Assembly (NCBI GenBank): GCA_016946835.1
Contig: JACVTC010000079.1
Location: forward strand, 270,001 to 332,000
Length of the DNA: 62,000 bases
From: Neocallimastix lanati (nom. inval.)
Lineage: Eukaryota; Neocallimastigomycota; Neocallimastigomycetes; Neocallimastigales; Neocallimastigaceae
Reading direction: 5' to 3'
Shown: one piece after another, positions 1 to 17,555 of the stretch
Layout of the letters: the number at the start of each line of letters is the position of its first letter
Position numbering within the stretch: position 1 is the first letter of the stretch
Notes under the pieces: generated by a model
Told to the model about the DNA's origin: nothing
Seen by the model: only the letters and a program-made list of their open reading frames with translations
Database searches by the model: none
Program-made: the position numbers and the translations under genes

Positions 1-1735
1 GTTATTTGTTATTTGTTATTTTTATATTTTAATTTAGTATATTATGATTTGTATATTTTGATTGATTGTTTTACAATAAAAGAATGATTGGTACAAAAGA
101 AAGAAAAAAAAAAGATAAATACTATAATTATTTAATACTAATTTGCTCAAATAATCAAAAATACCTACTTGTTTAATGATTTATATTACAATTTTTTATT
201 AATTTATATTATTTATTCTTTTCTACTTTATTGTTATTTTACTATATATTTGTTTTATTTTATTTATTTATTTTTTATTGTTTATTTTTTATACATTATG
301 TTATTTCAAATTTAATATTTTTTCTTTCTTTTTATCCAACTTCAATTTATTATTAGATATTAGTATTGATTATAATCACAAATTATAAATTATAATCTTC
401 ACTTTATATATTTTTAATAAAAATATTTATACAAAAAAAAATAAAATTAGATAATATTTAATATATATTATATAATAATTAATATTTATTTATATAAAAA
501 CTATTTTATGATATATTTTTTAATATTTAATTAATTATTAATCAAACTTTTCCGGCTTTTAACCAGAAAGCAAGCTGATTTTTTATTGTGAAATTTTCCT
601 TCAAAAATATTTTAATATTATTAGTTATATATATATAATAATATATAATAATATAAAATTAATATATAATATTTAATTTATAATATATATCTTATATTTT
701 TAAATTGTGTGACATAACAATTTGATCATATATTGAAAGTATATTGATTTTATTTTAAATAATATATTTAAATCTTAAATATTAAATAAATTTAGGTTCA
801 TATTAAAATACAGTATTCTATAGAATAAAAACTTTTTAATTGAATTAAATCAATTTTATTGAGTTAATAATTTGTTGTACAATATATTTTATATTATTAT
901 ATAATAATTTATGTAATATATTAAATATATATCAAAATAACTTGTTTTTTTATTATTTTATTTATTTATTTAAATACATTTATATTGTAATAAAATTTAA
1001 TATGAAAATAATAAACTTTATTATATATTATTATTATTTGTAGAAATTACATAAATATTAACGAATATATATATAATAAAGAGGTTCATTTTTAAATAAT
1101 AGCTACAAATAAATTAAAAATTTAAAATACATTTAAAATAGTATTAAAAAAAACTTAAAATATTTTGAATAAATAAAAAAAAAATAGATCTATTAAATAA
1201 ATAAATAATAGTTTTTTAAATAAATTTTATACTTGAATAATTAATAAATAAATGAATATTTATATAAAATAAATAATTTATTAATTAATAAATAAATTAT
1301 AAATGTAATAATAATTAAATGTATTCATATCTAATTATTTATGCAAAACATATGAATTTATGTTTGTATTTATGTATATATTTATGTAATTTATGGGTAA
1401 GTTTAGGTATATAATGATTTAATATATAAAATTTAATAAAGAAAAAATTTTCTGTATTATTGTTATATATTATATATAAATATATTAAATATAAAATATA
1501 AAATATACAATCCATAAACTAAAAATAAATAATATTAATCTTGAGAGATAAATTTATAAGCAATTAAAGAAAAAAAAAGCTTAAAATAATATTAACAAAA
1601 AATAAAAATAGAAATAAAATAAAAAATAATAATAATAATAAAAGGAACAATAATAAATAAGTCCTTTTATTAAATAAATAAATAAATAAATATATTTATA
1701 TCAATAAAGAATAATAGAAAATAATACTAAAATAA

Positions 1736-1766
<31 letters not shown>

Positions 1767-1785
1767 TTCAAATAACATAATAAAA
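1..1785. other. AT-rich intergenic DNA
   Basis: No open frame or recognisable domain is visible. The stretch is short A/T runs, TATA-like strings and a (TA)n run near 1743-1767, just upstream of the proposed first exon of the dolichol kinase gene. A slightly less AT-rich patch at about 541-600 gives no readable protein on either strand. Confidence 0.6.
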
Positions 1786-6322
<4,537 letters not shown>

Positions 6323-7101
6323 TAAAAACAAATTAAATAATTATGTTAATGCGTTTTCTTTTTTTTTTTTTTTTTTAGAAGAAAAATTTAATCAAAGTAA
6401 TAGAATATAATAAAATAACAATAAATAAATAAATAAATATATGAATTAATAATAATATTAATAATAATAATATAAACATTTATTAGCAATAAAAAAAAAA
6501 AAGTTAAATTTTATATTTAAATAATAATTAAAATAACAAGCAATATTAAAAATATATATATATATATATGTATTAAATATTATATATATATATTTATATA
6601 AAATAAAAATAATAATTAAAAATAAATAAAAAACAAAATACAATTTACAACACAAATTAATTTAATTTAATAATATGAATAATAAAAATTAAAAAATAAT
6701 AAATAATACAATAACTATAACAATAAAAAATAAAAACAATAACAATAATAAAAAATAATAATAATAACAATAGTAATTAAGTAATTAATATTAAATAGAA
6801 ATAAAAAAAAAAAAAAAAAAAAAAAAAAAATAGAGTTTCAAAATTATTTATTAAATTATTAAAATAAATAAAAATAATATATATATTATAATTACTTAAA
6901 TATTAATAGTAAAAGAAATTATATAATTTAGTTTTCAGTGTTTTTTTGTTTTTTATTTTTTGTTTTTTGTTTTTTTGTTTTTTTTTTAGTATTTTTAAAT
7001 TTTTATTTTCATTTTCATTTTTATTTTCATTTTCATTTTTATTTTTATTTTCATTTTTATTTTTATTTTCATTTTTATTTTTATTTTCATTTTTATTTTT
7101 A

Positions 7102-7172
<71 letters not shown>

Positions 7173-7212
7173 GTTGTTGTTGTTATTTTTACTTTTATTT
7201 TTATTTTTGTAA

Positions 7213-7269
<57 letters not shown>

Positions 7270-7685
7270 TTTATTTTTTTTTTTTTTTGTTTGTTTGTTT
7301 GTTTATATTTTATTTATTTATTTACTTATTTTATATATTATTTATTTATTTTTAATTATACTTATTATTTTTCAAATAATATTTTTTTTTTTTTTTGAAA
7401 ATTAATAATAATAATTTTATTTTTATTTATTTTATTTACTTATTAAAATTATTATTGTTATTATTGTTATTTAGTAATAATATATTTCATTTTATTTTAT
7501 TTGTATTTATATTTGCTTTACTACTGATATTTAATTATATATTTCTATATAAATTGCTAATTTTTTTTTTTTTTTTAATATTTAAATATATAAACTGCAT
7601 ATTTGTAATTTAAAAAATTCTATATTAACTTCAATTACTGAAAAGACTTATTTTTATTTTTATTCTATTATTTATTAAATTTCCC
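6323..7685. other. Intergenic spacer between convergent genes
   Basis: The 3' ends of SEC59 (+) and the CAP-Gly gene (-) face each other here. It holds a T-run (6359-6378), a 28-base A-run (6803-6830), and at about 6938-7285 a patchwork of TTTTTC/TTTTTA hexamers and two ATT arrays. Open frames across the arrays are low-complexity artefacts. No gene is seen. Confidence 0.7.
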
Positions 7686-10600
7686 TTAATCACTGACATC
7701 ATCAAGAATATCACTTAACATCAATATACTACTTTGTTTGGTAGGATTACGTTTTGGATTACGATTGTGTCGATCTAATGAATTGTATCTTTCATAATTC
7801 ATATTATTTGGATAGGCTGATAATGAACGTGTCCTTGGAATATTTTCTGTATAAATATTCAATTGACGATCACTTAATGTTTCTGGATTAAATGAATTTG
7901 TATTTGATGATTCTAAATGTGGATTTCTACCATTATATGAAGAAGAACGATTAACATTTCTATCTATATATTGTGGTCGACTTTCTCTTCTTACTGGTGG
8001 TATACCAAAACTATTAATTGTTCTTCTGGAAGGTTTATCTATATCATGAATATTTAAAATTCTATTATAATCATCTTCTAATTTCATATACTTCTCAAAT
8101 ATTTGTTTATTTTCATCTTCTAAAATACGATTATTTTCTTCCAAATGATGAACTTTTTGTTTAGCATTTTCTAATTCTTGTGTTATATCCTCTAAGTCCA
8201 TACTATTTAATACCTTAATTTCTTCTAATTCATCTCTTAAATCTTGAATTTCCAATTTCATTCTTTCATATTCCTCTTTATCTTTACTATCTTCATTTTG
8301 TTTATTTTTATCCTCATTATTATTCTTTTCATTATTTTCAATGGTTTTACCTTCAGATTTTTCTTCTTTTTCATCTTCAGTTTCTACCATGTTAATCATT
8401 AAGTCTAAATCATCATCCTCTACCGAAGACCCTAAACTTCCATGACGTTCATTAATGATTTGTTTTGAAGTAGAGGATAAATTAGAATGGTGTTTATCAT
8501 TATTTAAACTTTTTTTTAATGATTCAATTTCCTTTTTATACTTCTTTGATTGTAAACGTTCATGTTCCAATTCATCTAAGAGATCATCTTTTTCTTTTAA
8601 TAACATATCATATTCAGAACTTTTTGGATTAGATGGAGAATAAGAAGAAGAAGAATCACTATTTTGTTGTTTAATTTCTTCAATATGATTATTTAATTTT
8701 TTATTTTTTTCTTTCAAGCATGATACTTCATCATTATAATTATCCTTTAATTTTTGAATATCTTTTTCTAATTCATCAATATTTTTAAGAAGAGTGGTTT
8801 TTTCTTTTTCATAGTCCTCCTTCATTTTATCTATTTCTTCAATATTTTCATTACGAAGATGTATTATAATATCGTTAGATTCTTTTTCTTTTTCTTCTTT
8901 TTCTTTCTTAATATTTTGAATTTCTTCCTCTGATCTTTTTAATTTTTCTTTATAGTCACGCGTAATTGTTTCAATAGTTTTTTCGGATTCTTCTAATCTT
9001 TCTTCATACTTCTCTCTTAAACGATTCATTTCATTATTATTGTTTTCAAATGTATTCTTTTCATTATTCTTTAAGTCTTCCAAGGAACGATTTAACCTTT
9101 TATTTTTTTCTTCTAATTCATATAATTTGTCTTCATAATCCTCCCTTATTTTCCTTACATCATCATTTAACTTTTTGATATCGTTAAGATAAGATTTTTT
9201 TTCTTCTTCGAAATCATTTTTTAATTTATTAATTTCATCAATATTTTCACTTCTTAAATGTAAAAGCATAGCCTCTGATTCCTTCTGTTGTTCATTTTTT
9301 TCTTCTTTTATTTTTGATATTAATTCTTCTGATTTTTTTAATTTTTCTTCATAGTCAGAACGAATACTTTCAATTAATTTGTCAGACTCTTCAATTTCTT
9401 CTTGATATAAATCATTTAAACGTAAAATTTCATCCTTAGATTCCTCTAATTGCTTTTGAAAATCTTTAATTGTCTTATCATTTTTATTTTGAAGTTCATT
9501 TTTTTCATTCCTTATTAATTCCAATTTTTCTCTTAACTCCTGAAAATTTTTTTCATAATGATCCATTTTTTCTTGATAATTTGATTTCAATCTTTCCATT
9601 TCCAATGCATGATCATTTTCTTTAATTTTATTACTATTTTTTATTTTTTCCAAACTTTTTTCAAAATCCTCTTTTCTTTCCGCCATTTGATCTTCTTTTT
9701 CTTTCATTTGATTCTCAAAATGATAAATACGATCATTTGCATCTTCCAATCTATCTTGAAGATCGCCTATAGTTCTTTCAAATTTTCCTATCATTTCCTT
9801 ATTACAATCTATTGTACTCTGGCATTCTTCCTTAACCTTTTGAAGATCTTTTTGAGAAATATCAAGTTTTTCCTTAAGAGCATTATTTTCTTTTTGAACC
9901 GCATCAAGTTCATTAATAACTCTAGATTTTTCTTCAATTGTATTATTTAAATTAGCAATTTCTTTTCGAAGTGATATAGTTTCTTTAACTTCTTCGTCAT
10001 AGGCTGTTTGTTTATCAAAAAACCGGTTTTCTAAATTTTTATAATTTTTCTGAGATACTGCAATCTTCTTTTTCAGATTCGATATTTCTTTATTCAATTT
10101 TTGAGATTCATTCTGAGCAATAAGAGTAGCATTATCATATAATTCTTGTTTTTCATTTAATTCTAATTCTTTTAATGAAATTAACTCCTTAAAGTTTTCT
10201 AATTTAATTTTAAACTGTTTTATTTCTTCTTCATACATAAAACATTCATCTTCTTTTTCTGAAATTTGTTGTTCCAAATTTGTTTTCACATCATTGAGAC
10301 TTTTAACTTTATCTTCAAATTCATACTTTTCTTCATTTAAACCTAAAACTTTTTCATCAAGTTGATAGAGTTCCTCATTTAATTTATTCATTTGACTTTC
10401 ATGTTTCTCCTCCAGTTTTTTCATTTCTTCTTTTAAATCTTCATTTTCCTTCTGGAATTTCTTATATTCATTTTCAAAATTTTCTTTTTCAACCTTTTCG
10501 ATTTCTAATTCTAACTTTAATTCGCTGCATTCCTCTTGAAGTCGTTCTAATTCGTTAACACAATTAATAACATTATTCTTACAAGTTTCATTTTCCTTTT

Positions 10601-13229
10601 CCAATTGTTCTAACTTATCTGTTAATTCTGAAAGTAATTGATAATATTCTTGAGATTGTTTTGTTAGGGATTCAATTTCTTGCTTCAATCTCAATTCTGA
10701 TTGATCACTTTCATTTAATGTTTTTTCCATATCTTCTACTAAACCATTGAATTTTCGAATACTTTCTTCCTTAAGCATATCGCGTTCTTCTTTCAATTTT
10801 TCAATAGTCATTTCTAAATTTTTTATATGATCATCGGCTTGTTCCAATGCCATTTCTTGTTGATCAAATTGATTATTGAAATGTGCTTCCACCTGGTGAT
10901 GATGATCTTCCATTTCGTATATTTCTTTTTCCATTGATTGAATTTGATGGCTTAATTCTTGGCATTGTTCTTCATAATGCCTTGCTAAATCATTAGCTGC
11001 TTTTATTTCTTGTTCAGCTTCTGTCCTTTCATGAAGACGATCTTGGTCCATCTGATATGAAAGCTTTTTCATTTCTTCCAACTCATTTTCCATATCTTCT
11101 CTTTCTATTAAAATTTGATTTTTATAAACGGCAAATTCTTGCTCTAATTTTTCTTTATCATTTTTTGATTCTTCTGTATAACGATCGAAATTTTCTTTTA
11201 ATACATTATATTCTTCTGAAACAATATTATATTGTTCATAATAATATCTAAATTTACTTTCTAAATCATCTAACTTTTTTGTCTTATCAGCAATATCTCC
11301 ATGAAGTTGATCCATATTATACTGATAATCTTGTTGAATACTATTCTTTTTAGATTTTATATTTTCTATTAATTTCTCTAAGGACTGTTTCTCATCAATT
11401 AAGGTATTCATTTTGCTCTCAGTATTATTCAATCTTTCTTTTAATTCTTTAGATTCTTCTTTATTTTTTATTAATTCATGAGTTAACTCTGCAATTATTT
11501 GTTTAGATTCTTTATCGTCTATATTCTTATCATCATTAGCTCCTGAATTTTGTCGAGTTAAACGATCAATAAGAGATTGGAATTTATCAAGAGAATAGCG
11601 CATTTCCTCAGAAGTATTATTCATTAAATCTTTTTCTTGTTCATATATACCTTTTAGAGATTCCTGATCAACAAAATCTAAGCTCTTTTGTGATCCGAAA
11701 GATATACTTCTACCATTTTTAGATTTCAATGTGCTTTGATGATTTACTTTATCAAACAAAAGTGATTGTGTTGGTTTCAATGTCCTTTGGAGTGTACTAC
11801 CCTTAACACCGCTAAATGAACTAGAATGCATTCTAACTTTTGGTTCTATGCTATTTTTATCATTAATATCGTTTTCTTCATTGGTACCTGTACTACTTTC
11901 AGCTTGTTGATGTAAATTAAGAGACTGCGCTTGATAATTTACGCTTACTGGAACTTCTGATTTATTAACTGGACTTTTCAATATTGAATGTTCACTTATA
12001 ATTGAACCAGCTATACTAATTCTATTTAAACTTGGATATTCAATTGGACTAATTGGTTTTATAAATTCTGGGCTTTCTGGACTATAATAATTATTTTTAG
12101 TATTAATAGAAAATTCATTTATATTTAATTTCAAACTTTGCGGAGTACTAATATCATATTTTTTATCTGGTGAATTATTTACTGTACTAGATATTATAGA
12201 TAATTTTTCAGAAAGAATCTCTTCGTCCATATGTCCTAAAACTTCTTCATTTGAATTAGTTTCAAAATTTTCGTTAACTTTTAATGTATCTTCTTCATAT
12301 CCACTCTCATTTACAATTTCATTACTAATTTTTTCTTCATTATTTTCAATTGTTTTAACACTATCTTGTTTATATATATCTATATTATCATCATCTTTAA
12401 AGTTATTTATTGATCTATATTCATTAGATTCTTTTTTATTAGTCATTTCTATTGGGGTATGCTGTTCATTTCCATCTTCTTTTAACTCTATTGGAATAAA
12501 TTTTTTATTAATTTTTGTTGAATAATTATGTGGACTATATATATTTTTTGTAGACGATAGTTTATTAGAAGATTTTGGTTGTATTTTTGATTTTACTTGG
12601 GTTTTATATATTGAAAGAGAAGAATTTGAGTGCAAATTCATTTTTGGTGTTCTTGGAGAACTAATTTCAATAGATGATTTTACTGAGGCTGATGACAAAG
12701 GCCTAGATGAATTTAATTTTGGTTTATATTGTAAAGATTTTATTGATTTGCTTAATTTGGAGTCCGCGCAATTAGGCATATTAATTTTATTTTTTAATCC
12801 AATTTTTTTAGTACTAATTGTTGATACTTCTGATACGATATCATTTCCCTGATCTCCACTTAATTTTTCTACTGCTGTTACTGGAATAAAGATACCAGTT
12901 AATGGAGGGCATTTAAAATATGTCACACCCATTACTGTACCATTATTTTTTCCTACACCACGTTTATCTAATTCTACACCAACCCATATCCCCGTTTTAA
13001 ATTTGGTTTCTCCAATATATCTAACTGTTCCTTTTTGATTTGTTGTTTTTATAAATACATAGTCGTTAATATTTATATTTTTTGAAGAATTAATTCGACG
13101 ATTTATTTCATCTTTTGTTGAAAAGGACGATTTTGGTTTTGTTGAATATTTTAATCCACCAATTTTTGATGGAGTTTGCAATTTTAAATTATTTTTAAAA
13201 GATATTCCGTATGTCGGTAGTTTAGACAT
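7686..13229 (-). CDS. CAP-Gly coiled-coil protein, CLIP-170-like
   Basis: A single uninterrupted frame of 1847 residues. Residues about 54-123 form one CAP-Gly domain: hydrophobic strand INDYVFI, the motif GKNNG (93-97; GKNDG in most relatives) and a GVTYFKC core. This fold binds the C-terminal EEY/F of alpha-tubulin and EB proteins at microtubule plus ends. Residues about 125-545 are a Ser/Pro/Asn-rich linker, often basic near the domain, as in CLIPs. Residues about 553-1520 are nearly continuous heptad coiled coil, broken by a Ser-rich hinge near 1526, then coil to about 1726. The tail is basic and Arg/Asn/Ser-rich, ending in an acidic ILDDVSD. I see no C-terminal CCHC knuckle, which CLIP-170 has. 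Residues about 1274-1391 and 1407-1523 are a recognisable internal duplication. Likely role: plus-end tracking or cargo linkage for microtubules. A dynactin p150-type or Golgi CAP-Gly protein is less likely but not excluded. Confidence 0.85.
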   Translation of the reverse strand: MSKLPTYGISFKNNLKLQTPSKIGGLKYSTKPKSSFSTKDEINRRINSSKNININDYVFIKTTNQKGTVRYIGETKFKTGIWVGVELDKRGVGKNNGTVMGVTYFKCPPLTGIFIPVTAVEKLSGDQGNDIVSEVSTISTKKIGLKNKINMPNCADSKLSKSIKSLQYKPKLNSSRPLSSASVKSSIEISSPRTPKMNLHSNSSLSIYKTQVKSKIQPKSSNKLSSTKNIYSPHNYSTKINKKFIPIELKEDGNEQHTPIEMTNKKESNEYRSINNFKDDDNIDIYKQDSVKTIENNEEKISNEIVNESGYEEDTLKVNENFETNSNEEVLGHMDEEILSEKLSIISSTVNNSPDKKYDISTPQSLKLNINEFSINTKNNYYSPESPEFIKPISPIEYPSLNRISIAGSIISEHSILKSPVNKSEVPVSVNYQAQSLNLHQQAESSTGTNEENDINDKNSIEPKVRMHSSSFSGVKGSTLQRTLKPTQSLLFDKVNHQSTLKSKNGRSISFGSQKSLDFVDQESLKGIYEQEKDLMNNTSEEMRYSLDKFQSLIDRLTRQNSGANDDKNIDDKESKQIIAELTHELIKNKEESKELKERLNNTESKMNTLIDEKQSLEKLIENIKSKKNSIQQDYQYNMDQLHGDIADKTKKLDDLESKFRYYYEQYNIVSEEYNVLKENFDRYTEESKNDKEKLEQEFAVYKNQILIEREDMENELEEMKKLSYQMDQDRLHERTEAEQEIKAANDLARHYEEQCQELSHQIQSMEKEIYEMEDHHHQVEAHFNNQFDQQEMALEQADDHIKNLEMTIEKLKEERDMLKEESIRKFNGLVEDMEKTLNESDQSELRLKQEIESLTKQSQEYYQLLSELTDKLEQLEKENETCKNNVINCVNELERLQEECSELKLELEIEKVEKENFENEYKKFQKENEDLKEEMKKLEEKHESQMNKLNEELYQLDEKVLGLNEEKYEFEDKVKSLNDVKTNLEQQISEKEDECFMYEEEIKQFKIKLENFKELISLKELELNEKQELYDNATLIAQNESQKLNKEISNLKKKIAVSQKNYKNLENRFFDKQTAYDEEVKETISLRKEIANLNNTIEEKSRVINELDAVQKENNALKEKLDISQKDLQKVKEECQSTIDCNKEMIGKFERTIGDLQDRLEDANDRIYHFENQMKEKEDQMAERKEDFEKSLEKIKNSNKIKENDHALEMERLKSNYQEKMDHYEKNFQELREKLELIRNEKNELQNKNDKTIKDFQKQLEESKDEILRLNDLYQEEIEESDKLIESIRSDYEEKLKKSEELISKIKEEKNEQQKESEAMLLHLRSENIDEINKLKNDFEEEKKSYLNDIKKLNDDVRKIREDYEDKLYELEEKNKRLNRSLEDLKNNEKNTFENNNNEMNRLREKYEERLEESEKTIETITRDYKEKLKRSEEEIQNIKKEKEEKEKESNDIIIHLRNENIEEIDKMKEDYEKEKTTLLKNIDELEKDIQKLKDNYNDEVSCLKEKNKKLNNHIEEIKQQNSDSSSSYSPSNPKSSEYDMLLKEKDDLLDELEHERLQSKKYKKEIESLKKSLNNDKHHSNLSSTSKQIINERHGSLGSSVEDDDLDLMINMVETEDEKEEKSEGKTIENNEKNNNEDKNKQNEDSKDKEEYERMKLEIQDLRDELEEIKVLNSMDLEDITQELENAKQKVHHLEENNRILEDENKQIFEKYMKLEDDYNRILNIHDIDKPSRRTINSFGIPPVRRESRPQYIDRNVNRSSSYNGRNPHLESSNTNSFNPETLSDRQLNIYTENIPRTRSLSAYPNNMNYERYNSLDRHNRNPKRNPTKQSSILMLSDILDDVSD
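8660..9408 (-). repeat. Internal duplication in the coiled coil
   Basis: Two consecutive blocks of about 117 residues (9055-9408 and 8660-9008 on the - strand) align end to end: EESDKLIESI/EESEKTIETI, HLRSENIDEINK/HLRNENIEEIDK, LEEKNKRLNR/LKEKNKKLNN. Spacing is about 133 residues. This goes beyond generic coiled-coil similarity because rare landmarks (HLR-ENI) recur in register. Confidence 0.75.
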
Positions 13230-16200
13230 ATTAATTGAAATGTGGTATATAGCGAATAAAAAAAAAAATTGATTTACATTAAACTAATTAACATTAAATC
13301 AATCTAAACAATTGATTATTTAATTATTATGAAAATTTAAAAAATTAATAAAATCTATTTTTTTATTAAAATTATTTTATTAAATTAATTATAAAATATT
13401 ATTAAATTAAGTCAATAAAATATCTTTTAATATTTAATATAAAAAAAATTAAAATTATAAAATAAATACATTAATATGTTAATTTAATTATTATTATTAT
13501 TATTACATATATAAATATATATATAAAATACCTTCGAATAAAATTTATTATATGATTGTTAGCTTTTTAATTTTTACTGATTTTTATTTTTAATTGTATT
13601 GTAATTTCATTTACAAAATTTTCAATAACATTAAAATATAAAATTATAATTATTTTTATATTTCTTATTGTAAAAATTAAGGAAACACTATTATATATAA
13701 AAACTATAATTTAATGAAATGAGATGAAGTATGCGAAAGAAAAATGAAAATAAAAAATACATATAATAATTATTTAATATTATTTTTCTTCGTTTTTTAA
13801 TAATTATATATATTAGTCTTTTTTTTTTATTATTATTATTAATAAAATATTATTATTAATAACTTTATAACTTTGAATAAATTATTGGTATTATTTATTT
13901 ATGCTTCTATATATAAGGTAATACTGCCGAATATTATATTTTTCAATCTATAAAGTTATAAAAACCATAATATAATAGCGAATGAATTCAGAAAACTATC
14001 CTTTTGAATTATTGTTGCATAATAAATAGGAATATTATTTAATTATTCATAGTTGCCTTTTTTCCTTTTTTTTTTTTTTTTTAACACCTTTTTTTATTAT
14101 TAAATATATATTTAATTATATAAAAATTTTTCATTAATAAATAAATACTTTTATTATTACTATTATTATTATTATTATAATAACTATTGAGAATTATTGA
14201 AAATTTTAAAATGAAAAAAGATTATAAACTTCAAAATTATTGATTAAAAAAAAAAAATTAAAATAAATAAAATGAAGTAAAATATATAAAATAAAATATT
14301 TTATTTTTATTAAAATAATATATTGTATAAACAAATAATTTAAAAAAATATTATATATTACATATAATAAATGTATTTATTTAAATTAATAATATGGTTT
14401 ATATATTTAATAGTAAAAAAAAAAAGGAGAATTTAATATAAAAGTAGGATTAGAAGAAAAAAAAATTATACATAAATAAAATAATTTATACATCTTTAAT
14501 ATATATATATTAATATAAATTTCCTATATTTTCTTGAAAAAAATAATATATCAATTAACCAATCCTTAATTTTTATTTAATTGCTTTATCATTATTTATT
14601 ATATATAATTATTTTTATTTAAAAACCAATTTTATTATATGATTATTACTTTTCAATAATTCATAATTGGAAAAAATTCTTAATTTATTTCATTTAAACT
14701 ATTATAATAATTGTATTACTTTAATAAACTTTATTAAATAATAAAAGTTTTCAGTATAAATATAAACATTCCATAATTGATAATTTATTAATAATTTTAT
14801 TAAATTGACACACTTTTATTATATATTAATTGAAATTACATAAAAAGTTAATTTATATAATTTAAATTTTTGTGTTATATATTTTTAGTTATTTATTTAA
14901 TATTGAGATTATAACATTATATTGTTGTAAATTTTTTATTTAATAAAATTTTTTAAAGTTACACGAAATTTAAAAAAAATTATACAATACAAAAATATGG
15001 AAAAAGTTTCTATTAATCATTTTTATGTATTTAAACAGAAAAAAAAGTATTCATTAATAATATAATAAAACTTTCGAAATTTTATAATTTTTAACATATA
15101 AATATCTACAACTAAATTTTATATATTACAGTTTTATTTAATTTTAAATTACTAAGAACACTTCATATATTATATTACATAAGGTATATATTTAAATATT
15201 ATTAAATATTAAATGTAAACAAAATATGTCTTTAAATAGTTTTATTAATAAAAAAAAATTATTTGTTTATGACGTTAAGGTGTAAAGGTAATATGTATAT
15301 ATGTATATTTCGTTATTAGTATGGATTATTGTTTTCAATAATTTTTGTAATAAATATGTCATATTCATATATATTTGTATATAAAAATTTAAAATTCTTT
15401 TAATATTAAAAACTTCCTTATATTAAAAAAAATTTTTTTTCTATTGTAATACAAAATGATTTATAAATTAATATTAACTAATATAGAAAATGTAATGATT
15501 TTATTCAAACTGAAATACCTAAAAAGAATTACATGATAATCCATAAAGAAGAATAAAAAATGAAATAATATAAAGCTAGTAGGGAAAAATTATATATATA
15601 AAATAAGGAAAATAATAAATAATTAGAAGTTCTTCATTAATTATTTTAATAATTACTTCTATTATCTAAATATTTTATTGCAAAAAAACCATTAAATAAT
15701 AAATAATTATTAAAGTTTTATTTAATAGAAAATTTACCACTTAATATTTATTGTTTTTAATAAATTTTTTAAAAATAGATTATTATAATTAAAAATATGT
15801 TAAAGAGAAAAAATTTTATTTTTAAAAATTTATTTTGTGTAACTTAAGGAAATTTATATTTTAATATTAATTAGAGTTTACATTTTTCCCATTTTATATT
15901 AAATGATTATAAATATCACATCAACTATGTCATTTTTAGTCAACATTGTTATCAAAAATTAAAAATTTAAAAAAAAGGAGAAACGGATTATTACTATTTA
16001 TTTAAAATTGTACTAAATAATTGACCTTAAAAAGGAGAACCGTTTAATAAAAAAGATATTTTACTACATTAATTAATGTTAATATTTTAAAAAAATTTTA
16101 TCTATTTTCAGTTATAGTTATTAATTATTATAATTATCATTTTTATTATTATTTTTATTATTTCATAATATATAAGCATTAAAATACGAAAAATGTGTTG

Positions 16201-16444
16201 ATATATAATTGTAGATTTAAAGATGAAAATATTCCAAAATAAAAGTAAAAAAGTATCAAATATTTTATTTATAAAATTGATGTAAATAAAAAAAAAAGTA
16301 AAATTCAATAATGCCATTTATCAGGAGTAAAATAAATTCGTATTAAAATATTAAATCTACTATGAAAATTTAATTAAATTCTTTAAATTATAATTAACAA
16401 TTAATTTTTTATTTAAAAAATCTATATATATAAATATATATTAA

Positions 16445-16760
16445 ATTGGGAAGCTTAAAAGTAGAAGAAGTCTTATCTCTATGTATATAATTGTCTTGTT
16501 ACAGCTTTGACGAGGTTTGGTTAATAATAATAATCGTATTATTTCAGCAACCCTTTATTATTATTCGGTTAATTTTGTAAAACCTATACCTTCCCAGCCA
16601 ATTAAGTTTTATATCTTATCAATAATCTCTTAAACTATTTTTAGGATTAAAACAATTTTATAATTCTCCAAGGTCAATATGAAATCTATTTTTATATATT
16701 TGACTTTTGTGCATTCCCCCTTCTAAATAAGCACAGATATTCCTGATCTTAGTCCTAATG
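16445..16760. other. Less AT-rich island, unidentified
   Basis: Roughly 320 bases stand out from the surrounding desert by clearly higher GC, with phrases such as GACGAGGTTTGG and TTCCCAGCCAATTAAG. All six frames are broken within 30-40 codons. It could be a decayed LTR, a SINE fragment or a non-coding transcript. I cannot assign it. Confidence 0.35.
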
Positions 16761-16935
16761 AATTATTATATATATAAGAGTTTTAATTTAATTTCAATAT
16801 AAAAAATTTTAATTTAATTATATTATCTTTTATTCCATTTGTTACATATGTTAGTATTTTTTGTTTCAAAATCATTAAATTTGTTATAATATTCATATAA
16901 TTAATAAAATTTAAATATCTCTTAACTAAAATGTT

Positions 16936-16975
<40 letters not shown>

Positions 16976-17477
16976 GCATTAATTTAGCACCATTATCTAC
17001 AATTGTTTAGTAATAATAAATTGAAAAATAATTATTTTACAATTCATAATATTGAAATTCTATTTTCATTTCTATCATATTTCATTTTAAATTTTAATTA
17101 AATATAAAAAATATAAATAATGTATGAATTTATCAAAATGAAAAATTAAATGTTATATATATTTATATTCCATAATAATTTAAAAATTAAATTATATTTA
17201 ATTTACATAATAAATGAATATTCATATATATATCAAAAAAAAAAAAGTCTTTTCAGTACTTTGATACTTAGAAATATTTATAAAAGCAATTACTAATAAT
17301 ATTGAAAATAATAACCCATCAATAACAATATTACTCATTTCATAATGGTATCATATGAATTAATGACTACTAAAATTGATGATAGTAATTACTTATTGTA
17401 TTAGTAAACTCGAGGATGAAAATATATTATAGAAATAACTAAGAGTGCTTAAATATATATATAATATATTTAAATAT

Positions 17478-17551
<74 letters not shown>
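17478..17551. repeat. A45 and (TA)n tract
   Basis: A poly-A run of about 45 bases is followed directly by about 14 TA units. It could be a simple-sequence hot spot or the tail of an old retroposed copy; no target duplication was found. Confidence 0.8.

Positions 17552-17555
<4 letters not shown>

Noticed and set aside
541-600. Less AT-rich patch as an exon of an upstream gene.
   Set aside because: No frame, splice context or recognisable residues support it.
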